Of a DNA stretch of 64,000 nucleotides, positions 32,547-43,186 are shown in pieces. The position numbers and the translations under genes were made by a program. Source of the stretch: Ensifer sp. MPMI2T (GTDB lineage: Bacteria > Pseudomonadota > Alphaproteobacteria > Rhizobiales > Rhizobiaceae); assembly GCF_004827385.1 (NCBI RefSeq), contig NZ_SRXN01000022.1, positions 49,981-113,980 on the forward strand. The letters run 5' to 3'. Within the stretch, counting starts at the first letter, position 1, and each line of letters starts with the position of its first letter. A model generated the notes under the pieces. It was not told the origin of the DNA and ran no database searches. It saw only the letters and a program-made list of their open reading frames with translations.

Positions 32547-32777
32547 TTATCGGATCCACCTGTGAGAGAAGGGATCAACAGTCCCCCAGCTCCCGCCCAG
32601 AGCTGATGCGAGCTTTGACGCTGCAGGCGTGAGGAGGAATATTTCGCCTTGAAAATCGGGGGTAGTCCGGCAGAAGAGCGCCATGTCCTCGGGCGCCCCC
32701 AACGCCATGAAGAGCTCGTCAAAGCTTTCCTGGATCTGTTCCTCGACTCCGGGGAACTTCGTTACTCGCTGCACCAT
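32547..32777 (-). CDS. Hypothetical small acidic protein
   Basis: A 76-residue protein from ATG 32777, hydrophilic with a helical N-terminus (VEEQIQESFDELFMALGAPE). It directly abuts the DNA-binding gene downstream. No family is recognised. Confidence 0.5.
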   Translation of the reverse strand: MVQRVTKFPGVEEQIQESFDELFMALGAPEDMALFCRTTPDFQGEIFLLTPAASKLASALGGSWGTVDPFSHRWIR

Positions 32778-32800
32778 GTTGTCATCTCAACATCCCCCGA

Positions 32801-33049
32801 TCAGCCGAGATTGACAGGCTTGATGCCTGAGGCATTTTCAACGAGCACGACCGCGGCGCCGAGCATATGTGCTGCCTTCTTCTGGCCCAAAGCCGTGAAG
32901 TTCTGCTCGTGCTGCCGAAGGTGCTGCAGCATCAGTTTCGGATCGGCGCCGGCCAACATGGCCGCATTCATCGAGACATTGATCATCATGAACAGCGCCA
33001 TCTCTGTTTCGCTGAGTTGGCTTTCGAGCACTTGGAAGTCCACCGCCAT
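32801..33049 (-). CDS. Hypothetical helical protein near the tRNA junction
   Basis: An 82-residue all-helical protein (FQVLESQLSETEMALFMMIN, VSMNAAMLAGADPKLMLQHL), with no TM segment. It begins the gene row 33049-31044 and is 23 bases before the next gene. No family is recognised. Confidence 0.5.
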   Translation of the reverse strand: MAVDFQVLESQLSETEMALFMMINVSMNAAMLAGADPKLMLQHLRQHEQNFTALGQKKAAHMLGAAVVLVENASGIKPVNLG

Positions 33050-33155
33050 TTTTCGCTCCTCACGTTCTGAGCGAAAGTAGTGACAAGATGCACTCAGAAG
33101 TCAACGCTCGCACGTTTGCCTTCCCAAGATGGTCTGGATGTTGCAACTGGCGTCG

Positions 33156-33515
33156 TCAAGGAAACTGGATTGACTTGATAGAGCTACCGATCCGGCTGAG
33201 AAACGCTCGCAAGGCACGCCTTTCGCTGGAATTTCCGGTGCGCGTTAGGAACGCCGACAGGGGTTCCTCTTCGCAATGCCACGCTTGCACCTGTGAAGTC
33301 CTCGATATCCGGACCTTGAAATTTCCATGATCGGGATCGAACACAAGGCTCCACGTTTTGGTGTTCCCGTGCGGTAAACCCTTCTTACAAAAATCTTTGA
33401 CAACAATCATCCAGGCCGCCCCTCGTTGTGCCGCGACATGTTGCATTCCATGTCGCATGGATTCGCCGAGTGTGCCGGGGAACCGTTGGAAATCAAGGGG
33501 AGCCAGTTGCAACAT
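33156..33515 (-). CDS. Hypothetical protein next to tRNA-Gln
   Basis: The frame opens at 33545; ATG 33515 is the nearest likely start (119 residues, MLQLAPLDFQRFPGTLGESM). A GTTGCA/TGCAAC inverted repeat covers the start (33506-33523). Contents are mixed: WMIVVKDFCKKGLP, FDPDHGNFKVRI, then a basic C-terminus. It occupies the position where an integrase or its remnant would be expected next to an att site, but I find no tyrosine-recombinase motif. May be the flank of a former integrase gene. Confidence 0.35.
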   Translation of the reverse strand: MLQLAPLDFQRFPGTLGESMRHGMQHVAAQRGAAWMIVVKDFCKKGLPHGNTKTWSLVFDPDHGNFKVRISRTSQVQAWHCEEEPLSAFLTRTGNSSERRALRAFLSRIGSSIKSIQFP

Positions 33516-33588
33516 GATGCAACACAAAATTGGCCGTTTGGCCACGACGGCGTTGCCTTAACTTCTTGATTTTACTGCTGAAAGTGGT

Positions 33589-33662
33589 TGGCTGGGGAAC
33601 CTGGATTCGAACCAGGACTAACGGAGTCAGAGTCCGCTGGTCTACCGTTAACCTATTCCCCA
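33589..33662 (-). tRNA. tRNA-Gln (anticodon CTG)
   Basis: On the minus strand 33662 to 33589 reads TGGGGAATAGG at the 5' end, the D-arm, a GCGGA/TCCGT anticodon stem with loop CTCTGAC (anticodon CTG), the T-arm GGTTCGAATCC, acceptor TCCCCA, discriminator G and an encoded CCA. Length 74. Its 3' end faces the island, typical of an integration target. Confidence 0.93.
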
Positions 33663-33868
33663 AGGCTCGCTGGCGGAGCGTGGCCGCCGCGTCGGTGTGG
33701 CGGGCTTATAAACAAAAGAACGGCCGATGCAAATACCTTTTGGCAAAAAAATGCGACTGGCCTGTGGCCAGCCACTCTTTTCCACGCGCCGTGCCGGGCA
33801 CGGCGTGAAAAGACGGGAACTGGCGGTGACGGTTCACCCGAAAGCATTGGAGCGGGTTTGCCGGCCTC

Positions 33869-33970
33869 CAGCGCCGCGTGTCTCACCAAGCATGCAAAGG
33901 ATGCTGCCGCACTTGGAATCACTGCATGTTTTTGTCCTTAAATCGATTTCGATTTAACGAAACATGCAAC
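33869..33970 (+). repeat. RIME-type mosaic palindrome, copy A (diverged)
   Basis: A GCGCCGCG...CACTTGGAAT part and a GCATGTTTTTGTCCTTAAATCG part with a complementary half (CGATTTAACGAAACATGC) match the pattern of the copies at 38403 and 58121, with several changes. The rest of the gap 33663-34082 has a CGCCGTGC/GCACGGCG hairpin near 33787-33805 and no gene. Confidence 0.65.
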
Positions 33971-34082
33971 TGCGGCGACGTCAAAAAAAGTTTGGCGAAA
34001 AGGTGCGGCGCTGGTACAGTCGCGCCAACGCAAAATCGAGAGAGCGCCTTGAGCGGCCATCAGGCTTCGCGCGGCGCCATGG

Positions 34083-35726
34083 TTGAGACACGTGAAAGAC
34101 CCCGATCACGGCGAAAAGCCGTCTGAATCCGGGGCGTCGGCAGCAGGTCGTGGCGAGGTGCGCAAGGTCGCGCCGCGCGGCGGAAAAGGCAAGCGGAGGC
34201 GGCGCAGGCCGTCCGGCTCGCCGTCTGCAGTTGCCAGCCAATCCGGCCAGGCCGGAGAAGCAGGGCGTCCCGCAGGAGTGGATGTGGCGGAGCCGGCGCG
34301 CAAGCGCAAACGGCGCCGGCGCTCGAAAGCAGCAAGACCGCAGGGCCAGGTCGTATCCGCCGTTTCCGGCGGAAGCGTCGAGCTTTTCGATGCGGCAATC
34401 ACCGACAAGAAGGGCCATAAGCGTAGCAAGAAGGCGCGCCATCGGCGCGGGCTTCAGGGACGGCCGCTTGCGTCGAACGGCAAATCGCATACTGCCGACC
34501 GGCCAGGCGATACACGCGGTGCCGAAGCCGCCGCGGCTTCGCAGCCGGCGCAGGCGCCTCGGCCGGAAAATCTGCGCGCACCCTTTGTTGTGGCAGGTGA
34601 ACCGCCGGCGCCGCTTTATGCGGCGCTCGACCTTGGCACCAACAATTGCCGCCTCCTGGTCGCACAGCCGACCCGGCCGGGCCAGTTTCGCGTGGTTGAC
34701 GCGTTCTCCCGCATCGTCCGGCTCGGCGAGGGGCTCGGAGCCAGCGGGCGCCTTTCGGACGACGCAATGGAACGATCCGTCGAGGCACTCAAGATTTGCG
34801 CCTCGAAACTCAATGCCCGCTCGATCCGCCGTCGCCGGCTGATCGCAACGGAAGCTGCGCGTTCGGCCGCCAATGGTGAATCCTTTTTGAAGCGCGTGGC
34901 GGAGGAAACCGGACTGGAACTTGAGATCATCGATCGTGAGACCGAGGCGCGGCTGGCGGTCTCCGGCTGCTCGTCGCTGGTCGATCGCGAGACGAGATCC
35001 GTCGTCCTCTTCGATATCGGCGGCGGCTCATCGGAGATCGCCATCATCCGCATCGGCGACAACCGGTCGAGCCGGCTTGCCAACCACATTACCCATTGGA
35101 CGTCGCTTCCGGTCGGGGTCGTCACCCTTTCGGAACGCCATGGCGGCGAACATGTGACGCCGCAGAGCTTCGAGACAATGGTGCGCGAGGTCGAGGGCAT
35201 GCTCGCCTGCTTCGACAGCCCTCCGGCCGAGGCTCTGGCGAATGGCGGCGACGGCTTTCATCTGATCGGAACATCGGGAACGGTGACGACCCTTGCCGGC
35301 GTCCATCTCGATTTGCCGCGCTACGACCGGCGCAAGGTCGATGGGCTGTGGCTGTCCGACGACGAGGTTTCGGCGATGCAATCCCGCCTGCTTTCCTGGG
35401 ATTTCGCCGCTCGTGCCGCAAATCCCTGCATCGGTCCGGATCGTGCCGATCTGGTGCTCGCCGGCTGCGCGATCCTCGAGGCGATTCGCCGGCGCTGGCC
35501 GTCGACGCGTATGCGCGTGGCCGATCGCGGCCTGCGCGAAGGCCTGTTGACCGATATGATGGCTGACGACGGCGCCTGGCGCCGCGCCCGTCCGCGCCGG
35601 CACCAACGCGGCTTCAATGGCGGATCGGCGAACCAGGAAGGACACAAGGCCCACGAAGGGAATAGGACCCACGAGGGGAACAAGGCCCACGAGGGGAACA
35701 AGGCCCATGAGGGGAACAAGGTATGA
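34083..35726 (+). CDS. ppx: Ppx/GppA-family exopolyphosphatase/phosphatase with extended ends
   Basis: The frame gives up to 547 residues; the true start is uncertain because TTG 34083 and GTG 34092 have weak signals. Residues to about 170 are a basic, Arg/Lys/Ser-rich, probably disordered extension. The ASKHA phosphatase core follows: [20 protein letters not shown] (phosphate-1), [45 protein letters not shown] and [12 protein letters not shown] (phosphate-2). Such enzymes hydrolyse polyphosphate or pppGpp. The last 28 codons are an 18-bp tandem repeat (KAHEGN) overlapping the start of rlmE by four bases. Confidence 0.88.
   Translation: MRHVKDPDHGEKPSESGASAAGRGEVRKVAPRGGKGKRRRRRPSGSPSAVASQSGQAGEAGRPAGVDVAEPARKRKRRRRSKAARPQGQVVSAVSGGSVELFDAAITDKKGHKRSKKARHRRGLQGRPLASNGKSHTADRPGDTRGAEAAAASQPAQAPRPENLRAPFVVAGEPPAPLYAALDLGTNNCRLLVAQPTRPGQFRVVDAFSRIVRLGEGLGASGRLSDDAMERSVEALKICASKLNARSIRRRRLIATEAARSAANGESFLKRVAEETGLELEIIDRETEARLAVSGCSSLVDRETRSVVLFDIGGGSSEIAIIRIGDNRSSRLANHITHWTSLPVGVVTLSERHGGEHVTPQSFETMVREVEGMLACFDSPPAEALANGGDGFHLIGTSGTVTTLAGVHLDLPRYDRRKVDGLWLSDDEVSAMQSRLLSWDFAARAANPCIGPDRADLVLAGCAILEAIRRRWPSTRMRVADRGLREGLLTDMMADDGAWRRARPRRHQRGFNGGSANQEGHKAHEGNRTHEGNKAHEGNKAHEGNKV
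35646..35717 (+). repeat. 18-bp tandem repeat, four copies, in the ppx 3' end
   Basis: Four near-identical units of AAGGCCCACGAGGGGAAC lie head to tail and encode K-A-H-E-G-N (one copy R-T-H-E-G-N). Small changes mark older copies at the left. Confidence 0.9.
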
Positions 35727-36460
35727 CGAAATCGCCGATCAGCGGTAACCGCAGCGGCCGTAAGCTTGGCCAGAAGGTGAAGAAGGGCAAGCTCAAGGCT
35801 TCCTCGCGCCGCTGGCTGGAGCGCCACATCAACGATCCCTACGTTCAGCGGGCGCAGCTCGAAGGTTATCGCGCCCGGGCGGCCTTCAAGCTTCTTGAAA
35901 TCGACGAAAAGCACAAGATCCTTGCCGGCGCCAAGCGCATCATCGACCTTGGTGCCGCGCCCGGAAGCTGGTCGCAGATCGCCGCCAAGGTGACGAATTC
36001 GACCGATGCCGACCCGCGTGTTGCGGCGATCGACTTTCTTGAAATGGACCCGATCCCCGGTGTCCGCTTCCTGCAGATGGATTTTCTCGACCCTGAGGCG
36101 CCCGAGAGGCTGAAGGAAGCGATTGGTGGAACGCCCGACCTCGTGATCTCCGACATGGCGGCGCCGACGACCGGCCATCGCCAGACCGACCATCTGCGCA
36201 CGATGCATCTTTGCGAGGTCGCGGCGCATTTTGCCGTCGATGTGCTCGCCGAGGGTGGCCACTTCCTGGCGAAGACGTTCCAGGGCGGCACCGAGCGTGA
36301 GCTCCTGAACATGCTGAAGCAGAATTTCCGTCAGGTCATCCATGTCAAGCCGGCCTCGTCTCGCGCCGAATCGGTCGAGATGTTCCTGCTCGCCAAGGGC
36401 TTCAAGGGACGGCGGGCGACAGAACCCGAGGCTTCCGCGGAAGACGCCGCAACGGAGTAG
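35723..36460 (+). CDS. rlmE: 23S rRNA (uridine-2'-O) methyltransferase RlmE (FtsJ/RrmJ)
   Basis: A 245-residue FtsJ-type enzyme methylating U2552 of 23S rRNA. After a basic N-terminus ([20 protein letters not shown]) the core shows Lys in [15 protein letters not shown], the SAM loop [15 protein letters not shown], Asp in [18 protein letters not shown], and the catalytic Lys in [12 protein letters not shown], i.e. a K-D-K type site. It overlaps ppx by four bases, the usual alphaproteobacterial pair. Confidence 0.95.
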   Translation: MTKSPISGNRSGRKLGQKVKKGKLKASSRRWLERHINDPYVQRAQLEGYRARAAFKLLEIDEKHKILAGAKRIIDLGAAPGSWSQIAAKVTNSTDADPRVAAIDFLEMDPIPGVRFLQMDFLDPEAPERLKEAIGGTPDLVISDMAAPTTGHRQTDHLRTMHLCEVAAHFAVDVLAEGGHFLAKTFQGGTERELLNMLKQNFRQVIHVKPASSRAESVEMFLLAKGFKGRRATEPEASAEDAATE

Positions 36461-36463
36461 AAC

Positions 36464-36847
36464 ATGCTGCTTTACGTGACGCTCGGCACGAACGACCTTG
36501 ACCGCGCAGGGGCTTTTTATGACAAGACGCTCGCGACGCTTGGCCTTGAGCGCCGTAAGCAGGATGAAGTCGAGATCGGCTACGGCGCCGAAAGCGATGT
36601 CCGCTGCCGCCTCTGGGTGGTGACGCCTTTCAACCGCAAGGCGGCGACGATCGGCAACGGTTCGATGGTCGCGCTCGAGGCGGAAAGTCGCGCTGCCGTC
36701 GATGCCTTCTACGCCGCCGCACTCGCCAATGGCGGCACGGACGAGGGCGCGCCCGGCTTAAGGCCGTTCCATCCGAATTTCTATGCGGCCTATGTCCGCG
36801 ATCTGGACGGCAACAAGCTGTCGGCCGTCTGCGAGCGGCCGGAATAA
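36464..36847 (+). CDS. VOC (glyoxalase/bleomycin-resistance fold) family protein
   Basis: A 127-residue protein four bases after rlmE. The vicinal oxygen chelate fold is visible as paired modules starting LLYVTLGTNDLDRAGAFYDK and ending YAAYVRDLDGNKLSAVCERP. Metal ligands and substrate cannot be deduced. Likely part of the ppx-rlmE transcript. Confidence 0.85.
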   Translation: MLLYVTLGTNDLDRAGAFYDKTLATLGLERRKQDEVEIGYGAESDVRCRLWVVTPFNRKAATIGNGSMVALEAESRAAVDAFYAAALANGGTDEGAPGLRPFHPNFYAAYVRDLDGNKLSAVCERPE

Positions 36848-36874
36848 AGCGGCGCTGCCGCTATCCAGCCTTCC

Positions 36875-38284
36875 CTATTTGCCGGCCGTCGTTTCGGCTT
36901 CGCGCATCTGCAGGCGGTGGCCGGAAACGGAAGCCCCGGCATTCTTCGCCATCGTCAGGAAGGGGAGTGTTGCCAGCAGATTCGCGCCTGCGATGATCAT
37001 GAAGGCGATGTGGAAATCTTCCAGACCCAGCGGGCCGCCGCTGATCGCCGTCTCGATTTCAAGAATCGCGCCGGCGACGGCAACGCCAAGCGCGAGGCTG
37101 ATCTGCTGCAGCACGGCGCTCATCGAGGTTGCTTTGCTGGCATCCGCATCGTCGATATCGGCGAAGGAAAGAGCGTTGACGCTGGTGAAGAAGAACGAAC
37201 GGGCGAAGCCGGCAATCAGCAGGATGGACATCATCACCAAATAGGGTGTCGCCGGCGTGAAGAAGCCGTTGGCGAAGGTCATCAGGGCGCCGACGACGGC
37301 CGCGACGATCAGCGTGGTGCGGAAGCCGGCAAAGGCGAGAACCCGGCGCGCAAGAAATTTGGTGGTGATGGCGCCAACCGCGCCGACGAAGGTGATGAGA
37401 CCCGACTGGAACGGATTGAGGCCGAAGCCGATCTGCAGCATCAGCGGCATCAGGAAGGGGATCGCGCCGACCGAGATGCGGAAGATCGTGCCGCCGATCG
37501 TGGCCGCGCGGAAGGCGCTGTTCCTGAACAGCTTCAGATCGAGCACCGGGGCGGGATGCCGGCGGGCGTGGACAATATAGAGGAACGCAGCGGCGATGCC
37601 GGCCGAAACGGAAGCAAAGCCGATCGCGGTCGGCAGCGCCGGCAGGCTGATGACCGACAGGCCGAAGACGATGCCCGAGGCGGCGATGCCGCCAAGCAGG
37701 AAGCCGAGAATGTCGACCGGCGGCGGGTTTCGCCGCTCCATCTCGGGTAGGTAAATGCCGGAAAGGACGTAACCGGCAATGCCGACCGGCACGTTGATCA
37801 GGAAGATCCAGTGCCAGGAAAAATAGGTGGTGATGAAGCCGCCAAGCGGCGGACCGGCGAGCGGCCCGACGAGTGCCGGGATTGTCAGCAACGCCATGGC
37901 CGAGACGAGCTCGCTGCGCGGCGCGCCCCGGACGAGAACGAGGCGAGCGACCGGCGTCATCATTGCGCCGCCCATACCTTGCAGGAAGCGTGATAGGACG
38001 AAGGCGATGAGGCTGTTCGAGATGGCGCAGAGCACCGAGCCGACGATGAAGACGAGAATCGCCGCGCGAAAAATACGCTTGGCGCCGAAGCGGTCGGCCA
38101 TCCAGCCGCTCAGCGGTATGAAGATCGCGAGCGCGACCATATAGGATGTCAGTGCCAGTTTCAGGGTGATTGGGCCGACACCTATGTCGCGGGCGATTGC
38201 TGGCAGTGAAGTCGAAATGACCGTCGAATCCATCTGCTCCATGAAGAGAGCTATGGCAAGGATCAACGGGACGATACGATTCAT
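36875..38284 (-). CDS. MFS drug efflux transporter, DHA2 (EmrB/QacA) family
   Basis: ATG 38284 (MNRIVPLILAIALFMEQMDS) gives 469 residues; starts further upstream lack the family start. Typical 14-TM DHA2 motifs are present: GWMADRFGAKRIFRA in loop 2-3, RFLQGMGGAMMTPVARL and LAGPPLGGFIT. It should export a hydrophobic or cationic compound using the proton gradient. Convergent with the VOC gene. Confidence 0.9.
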   Translation of the reverse strand: MNRIVPLILAIALFMEQMDSTVISTSLPAIARDIGVGPITLKLALTSYMVALAIFIPLSGWMADRFGAKRIFRAAILVFIVGSVLCAISNSLIAFVLSRFLQGMGGAMMTPVARLVLVRGAPRSELVSAMALLTIPALVGPLAGPPLGGFITTYFSWHWIFLINVPVGIAGYVLSGIYLPEMERRNPPPVDILGFLLGGIAASGIVFGLSVISLPALPTAIGFASVSAGIAAAFLYIVHARRHPAPVLDLKLFRNSAFRAATIGGTIFRISVGAIPFLMPLMLQIGFGLNPFQSGLITFVGAVGAITTKFLARRVLAFAGFRTTLIVAAVVGALMTFANGFFTPATPYLVMMSILLIAGFARSFFFTSVNALSFADIDDADASKATSMSAVLQQISLALGVAVAGAILEIETAISGGPLGLEDFHIAFMIIAGANLLATLPFLTMAKNAGASVSGHRLQMREAETTAGK

Positions 38285-38402
38285 GCGGAAAGGCCTGGCG
38301 TGAGTGGCGCGGGCGTGGCGCGACAATGACGGCCTTTAGCATAATTCCCGGAAGTTGAATCGATTTCAGGAAATTATGGTCGGTCAAAGCGCAACCGCGG
38401 CC

Positions 38403-38509
38403 CTACAGCGCCGCGCGGCTTATCAGACGCGCAAAGGACGCTGTAGCACTTTTGAGTTGCTGCATGTTTTGTCCTTAAATCGGCTACGATTTAAGGACAC
38501 ATGCAGTAG
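38403..38509 (+). repeat. RIME-type mosaic palindrome, copy B
   Basis: Two palindromic modules: CTACAGCGCCGCGCGGCTTA with its complement ending GACGCTGTAG, then GCATGTTTTGTCCTTAAATC with GATTTAAGGACACATGC. Nearly identical copies lie at 58121-58229 and 58283-58389. Confidence 0.85.
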
Positions 38510-38666
38510 GCGTCTAAAAACACGAAAGCCGTTGAAGCGCAAACAAAACCAGCGATTGCAGATCAAAAGCCTGTGATCCCTTCTGTCCTTTGCCATTGGA
38601 ACCCTACTTGCTGCCTGTCATGGCTTGCCGTGACAACAGCTTACTTGCAGTGGAGGAGGGACGAAG

Positions 38667-39649
38667 ATGGCATTTTCGCTGACGCGCCGAACGCTGTTCG
38701 GAACGGGAGCAGCGGGCGCTTTAGCAGCTCCGGCCTTGTTGACGGAGTTCGCCAGGGCTCAAGACCCGACGGGGCCAGCTGGAATGGCAAACGGCACGGC
38801 TTTCAAGACGCTCAAACTCGGCTCCGTCAAGATCACGGTGATCAGCGACGGCACGCGCATATCGGGCAACCCACACGAGACCTACGGGCTCAATCAGACG
38901 GCTGATGCGGTTTCAGCGCTGCTAACGGAAAATTTCCTGCCTGCTGACGGCTTCGTCAACGGGTTCTCACCGGCGCTTGTCGACACCGGAACCGATGTCG
39001 TGCTTTTCGATACCGGCTTTGGTGAGGCCGGCCGGGAAATGGGGACCGGCAAGCTTGTCGATGGGCTGAAAGCCACCGGTTACACGCCCGACCAGGTCTC
39101 GGTGGTGGTGATCACCCATATGCATGGCGATCATATCGGTGGTCTCATGACCGCCGGAAAGCCGACATTTTCGAATGCACGCTACGTCACCGGGCAGGTC
39201 GAGTACGATTTCTGGAAGGACGAGGCTCGGGTCGGCACGCCGGCCGAAAACGGCCACAAGGCCGTGCTCGAGAAGGTCGTTCCACTTGCGGAAAAGACCA
39301 CTTTCATCGCGGATGGTGCCGAAGTTGTACCGGGCATCACCGCACTCGCGGCTTTCGGCCATTCTCCAGGGCACATGTGTTCCGGCTTGATTCCGACAAC
39401 AAGGCACTGATGCTGACGGCGGACACGGCCAATCATTATGTCCTGTCGCTGCAGCGGCCCGATTGGGAGGTTCGCTTCGATATGGACAAGGCGCAAGCGA
39501 CCGCTGCGTGCCGCAAGGTCTTCGACATGATCGCCACCGATCGCTTGCCCTTCATCGGCTATCACATGCCGTTCCCGGCGGTCGGTTTCGTCGAGCGGAG
39601 CGATCTCGGCTACCGTTTCGTGCCGGCGACCTATCAGTTCGATATCTGA
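38667..39649 (+). pseudogene. Tat-exported metallo-beta-lactamase-fold hydrolase, one frameshift
   Basis: ATG 38667 follows GGAGGG. A twin-arginine signal (LTRRTLFGTGAAGALAAPAL) leads to an MBL domain with VVITHMHGDHIGGL (His-x-His-x-Asp-His) and later GHSPGHM, another metal-ligand His. Directly after, the frame breaks (stop 39410) and the correct continuation (FRLDSDNKALMLTADTANHY to stop 39649) is in the next frame. One base is missing near 39376-39378. The intact protein would be about 326 residues. Disrupted here, or a sequence error; no other core gene shown is frameshifted. Confidence 0.85.
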
Positions 39650-39661
39650 GCGCAGAGAAAT

Positions 39662-39710
39662 GTTGTTGTGCAACAACAATTTTCAAGGCCCGGGAGATTT
39701 CCGGGCCTTG
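39662..39710 (+). terminator. Hairpins after the MBL gene
   Basis: A perfect palindrome GTTGTTGTGCAACAAC at 39662-39677 is followed by CAAGGCCCGG (39684-39693) and CCGGGCCTTG (39701-39710) pairing over 10 bases. No long T-run follows; likely transcription end. Confidence 0.5.
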
Positions 39711-39711
39711 A

Positions 39712-41340
<1,629 letters not shown>

Positions 41341-41348
41341 TATCTCCA

Positions 41349-41370
41349 CGGGACGCCGTCCAGCGTCCCG
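41349..41370 (+). terminator. Hairpin after guaB
   Basis: CGGGACGC (41349-41356) pairs with GCGTCCCG (41363-41370) around a 6-base loop, 8 bases past the stop. No T-run, so termination here is only likely. Confidence 0.45.
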
Positions 41371-41400
41371 CTCCACCCGATGCTTTGACGCGGAACACCG

Positions 41401-41817
41401 ATGACAGGCTTCGAGATCTTCTGGCCGATGGTCGCCCATGTTGCGCTGGTTTTCGCGCTCTATGCGCTGCTCTCGGCGCGTCGCGCTTCGCTTGTCCGAA
41501 CGGGCAAGGTTGAGACGTCGCAGTTCCGTGAAAACCGCCACGAGCCAGCCGAGAGCCTTGTCGTCCGCAACAGCATCGCCAACCAATTCGAGTTGCCGGT
41601 GCTCTTCCATGTCTGCTGCGTGCTGCTCTACATCACCGAAGCCGACAATCTTGTCTCCCTCGGTCTCGCCTGGCTCTTCGTTGCTCTGCGCTACGTCCAT
41701 GCCAGCGTTCACGTCACCAGCAACCGGCTCCGTTATCGCCGCCCACTGTTCATCACCGGTTTCGTGACACTCCTCGCTATGTGGGGCTGGCTCTGCGTCT
41801 GGATGGCGACCAGCTGA
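41401..41817 (+). CDS. MAPEG-family membrane protein
   Basis: A 138-residue protein with four TM helices. The MAPEG pattern is seen in RNSIANQFELPVLFHVCCVL and WLFVALRYVHASVHVTSNRL. MAPEG proteins of eukaryotes conjugate or isomerise glutathione or eicosanoids; bacterial roles are poorly known. The 61-base gap to guaB suggests separate or read-through transcription. Confidence 0.85.
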   Translation: MTGFEIFWPMVAHVALVFALYALLSARRASLVRTGKVETSQFRENRHEPAESLVVRNSIANQFELPVLFHVCCVLLYITEADNLVSLGLAWLFVALRYVHASVHVTSNRLRYRRPLFITGFVTLLAMWGWLCVWMATS

Positions 41818-42003
41818 TCGCTGTTTGCCGGCACGACTGTTTCAGATCTGCGACGAATTCTCCACTGAATGGCCGCTCCTTGATGCGCGTCAACTGACCG
41901 CGGTTGTTCTGCCGCTAAGCTTCCGTCCGTCAGCGCGCCTCGCAGAGGATGTGCGCGATGCCGGCCGCGCCGGCGCCAACGTCGAGCATCGGAGGAGATT
42001 GAT

Positions 42004-43026
42004 ATGACCATGAAAGCCGCTGTGGTACGCGAGTTCGGCAAGCCGCTTGTTATCGAGGAAGTGCCGATACCGAGGCCCGGGCCTGGCCAAGTCCTCATCA
42101 AGTATGAAGCGACGGGCGTGTGCCACACCGATCTGCATGCCGCGAAGGGTGATTGGCCGGTGAAGCCGAACCCGCCCTTCATTCCGGGCCATGAAGGCGT
42201 GGGTTACGTCGCCAAGCTCGGCGCCGGCGTCAACGGGCTGAAGGAGGGCGACCGCGTCGGTGTTCCGTGGCTGCACACCGCCTGCGGCTGCTGCACACCC
42301 TGCCGCACCGGCTGGGAAACGCTTTGCGGCAGCCAGCGGAATACCGGCTATTCGGTCGATGGCACCTTCGCCCAATATGGACTGGCCGATCCGGATTTCG
42401 TCGGACGGCTGCCTGCCAAGCTGGAGTTTGGCCCGGCGGCGCCGGTGCTTTGCGCCGGGGTCACGGTCTACAAGGGGCTGAAGGAAACGGAAGTGAGGCC
42501 CGGTGAATGGGTGCTCGTCTCTGGCATCGGCGGCCTCGGTCATATGGCCGTGCAATATGCCAAAGCCATGGGCATGCATGTCGCCGCGGCCGATATCTTC
42601 CCCGACAAGCTCGCGCTTGCCGATAGGCTCGGCGCTGATCTCGTCATCGATGCAAGGTCGCGCGACGCGGTGGCGGAGGTACAGAAGCGAACCGGAGGGG
42701 TCCACGGAGCGCTAGTGACGGCGGTCTCACCAAAGGCGATGGAGCAGGCTTACAACATGCTGCGTTCCAAGGGCACGATGGCGCTCGTCGGCCTGCCGCC
42801 GGGCCAGATCTGCCTGCCGATCTTCGATACGGTCCTAAAGCGCATCACCGTGCGCGGCTCGATCGTCGGCACCCGCCAGGATCTGGAGGAGGCGCTGGAA
42901 TTTGCCGGCGAGGGCAAGGTCGCGGCCCACTTCTCCTGGGACAAGCTCGAGAACATCAACGCCATCTTCGAGCGGATGGAGGAGGGCAAGATCGACGGCC
43001 GCATCGTCCTCGATCTCAACGATTAG
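42004..43026 (+). CDS. adhP: Zinc-dependent alcohol dehydrogenase, AdhP type
   Basis: A 340-residue MDR-type enzyme oxidising primary alcohols to aldehydes with NAD+. Catalytic zinc ligands are in TGVCHTDLHAAKGDW (Cys) and PGHEGVG (His, Glu); the structural zinc lobe is CGCCTPCRTGWETLC. The NAD-binding Rossmann motif is GIGGLGHMAVQYAK. GAGG precedes ATG 42004; Met 42010 is an alternative. Monocistronic by position. Confidence 0.93.
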   Translation: MTMKAAVVREFGKPLVIEEVPIPRPGPGQVLIKYEATGVCHTDLHAAKGDWPVKPNPPFIPGHEGVGYVAKLGAGVNGLKEGDRVGVPWLHTACGCCTPCRTGWETLCGSQRNTGYSVDGTFAQYGLADPDFVGRLPAKLEFGPAAPVLCAGVTVYKGLKETEVRPGEWVLVSGIGGLGHMAVQYAKAMGMHVAAADIFPDKLALADRLGADLVIDARSRDAVAEVQKRTGGVHGALVTAVSPKAMEQAYNMLRSKGTMALVGLPPGQICLPIFDTVLKRITVRGSIVGTRQDLEEALEFAGEGKVAAHFSWDKLENINAIFERMEEGKIDGRIVLDLND

Positions 43027-43186
43027 GCCGTGAAACGGCGGGGCGGTCCTTCGCCCCGCGTCGCCCGATGCAGTACCGCCGGTAACGCAGTTTTGTACGC
43101 TTGCGCGCGCTGGTTGACCTATCCTGTCGCCGGGCGGCTTTCCTTCCCGGTACCGCCTGCGGAGAGGATAGCCGAAGGAGGGCGCT

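Noticed and set aside
1..33588. CRISPR array
   Set aside because: No regularly spaced repeats of 25-40 bases were seen; the only short repeats are those listed.
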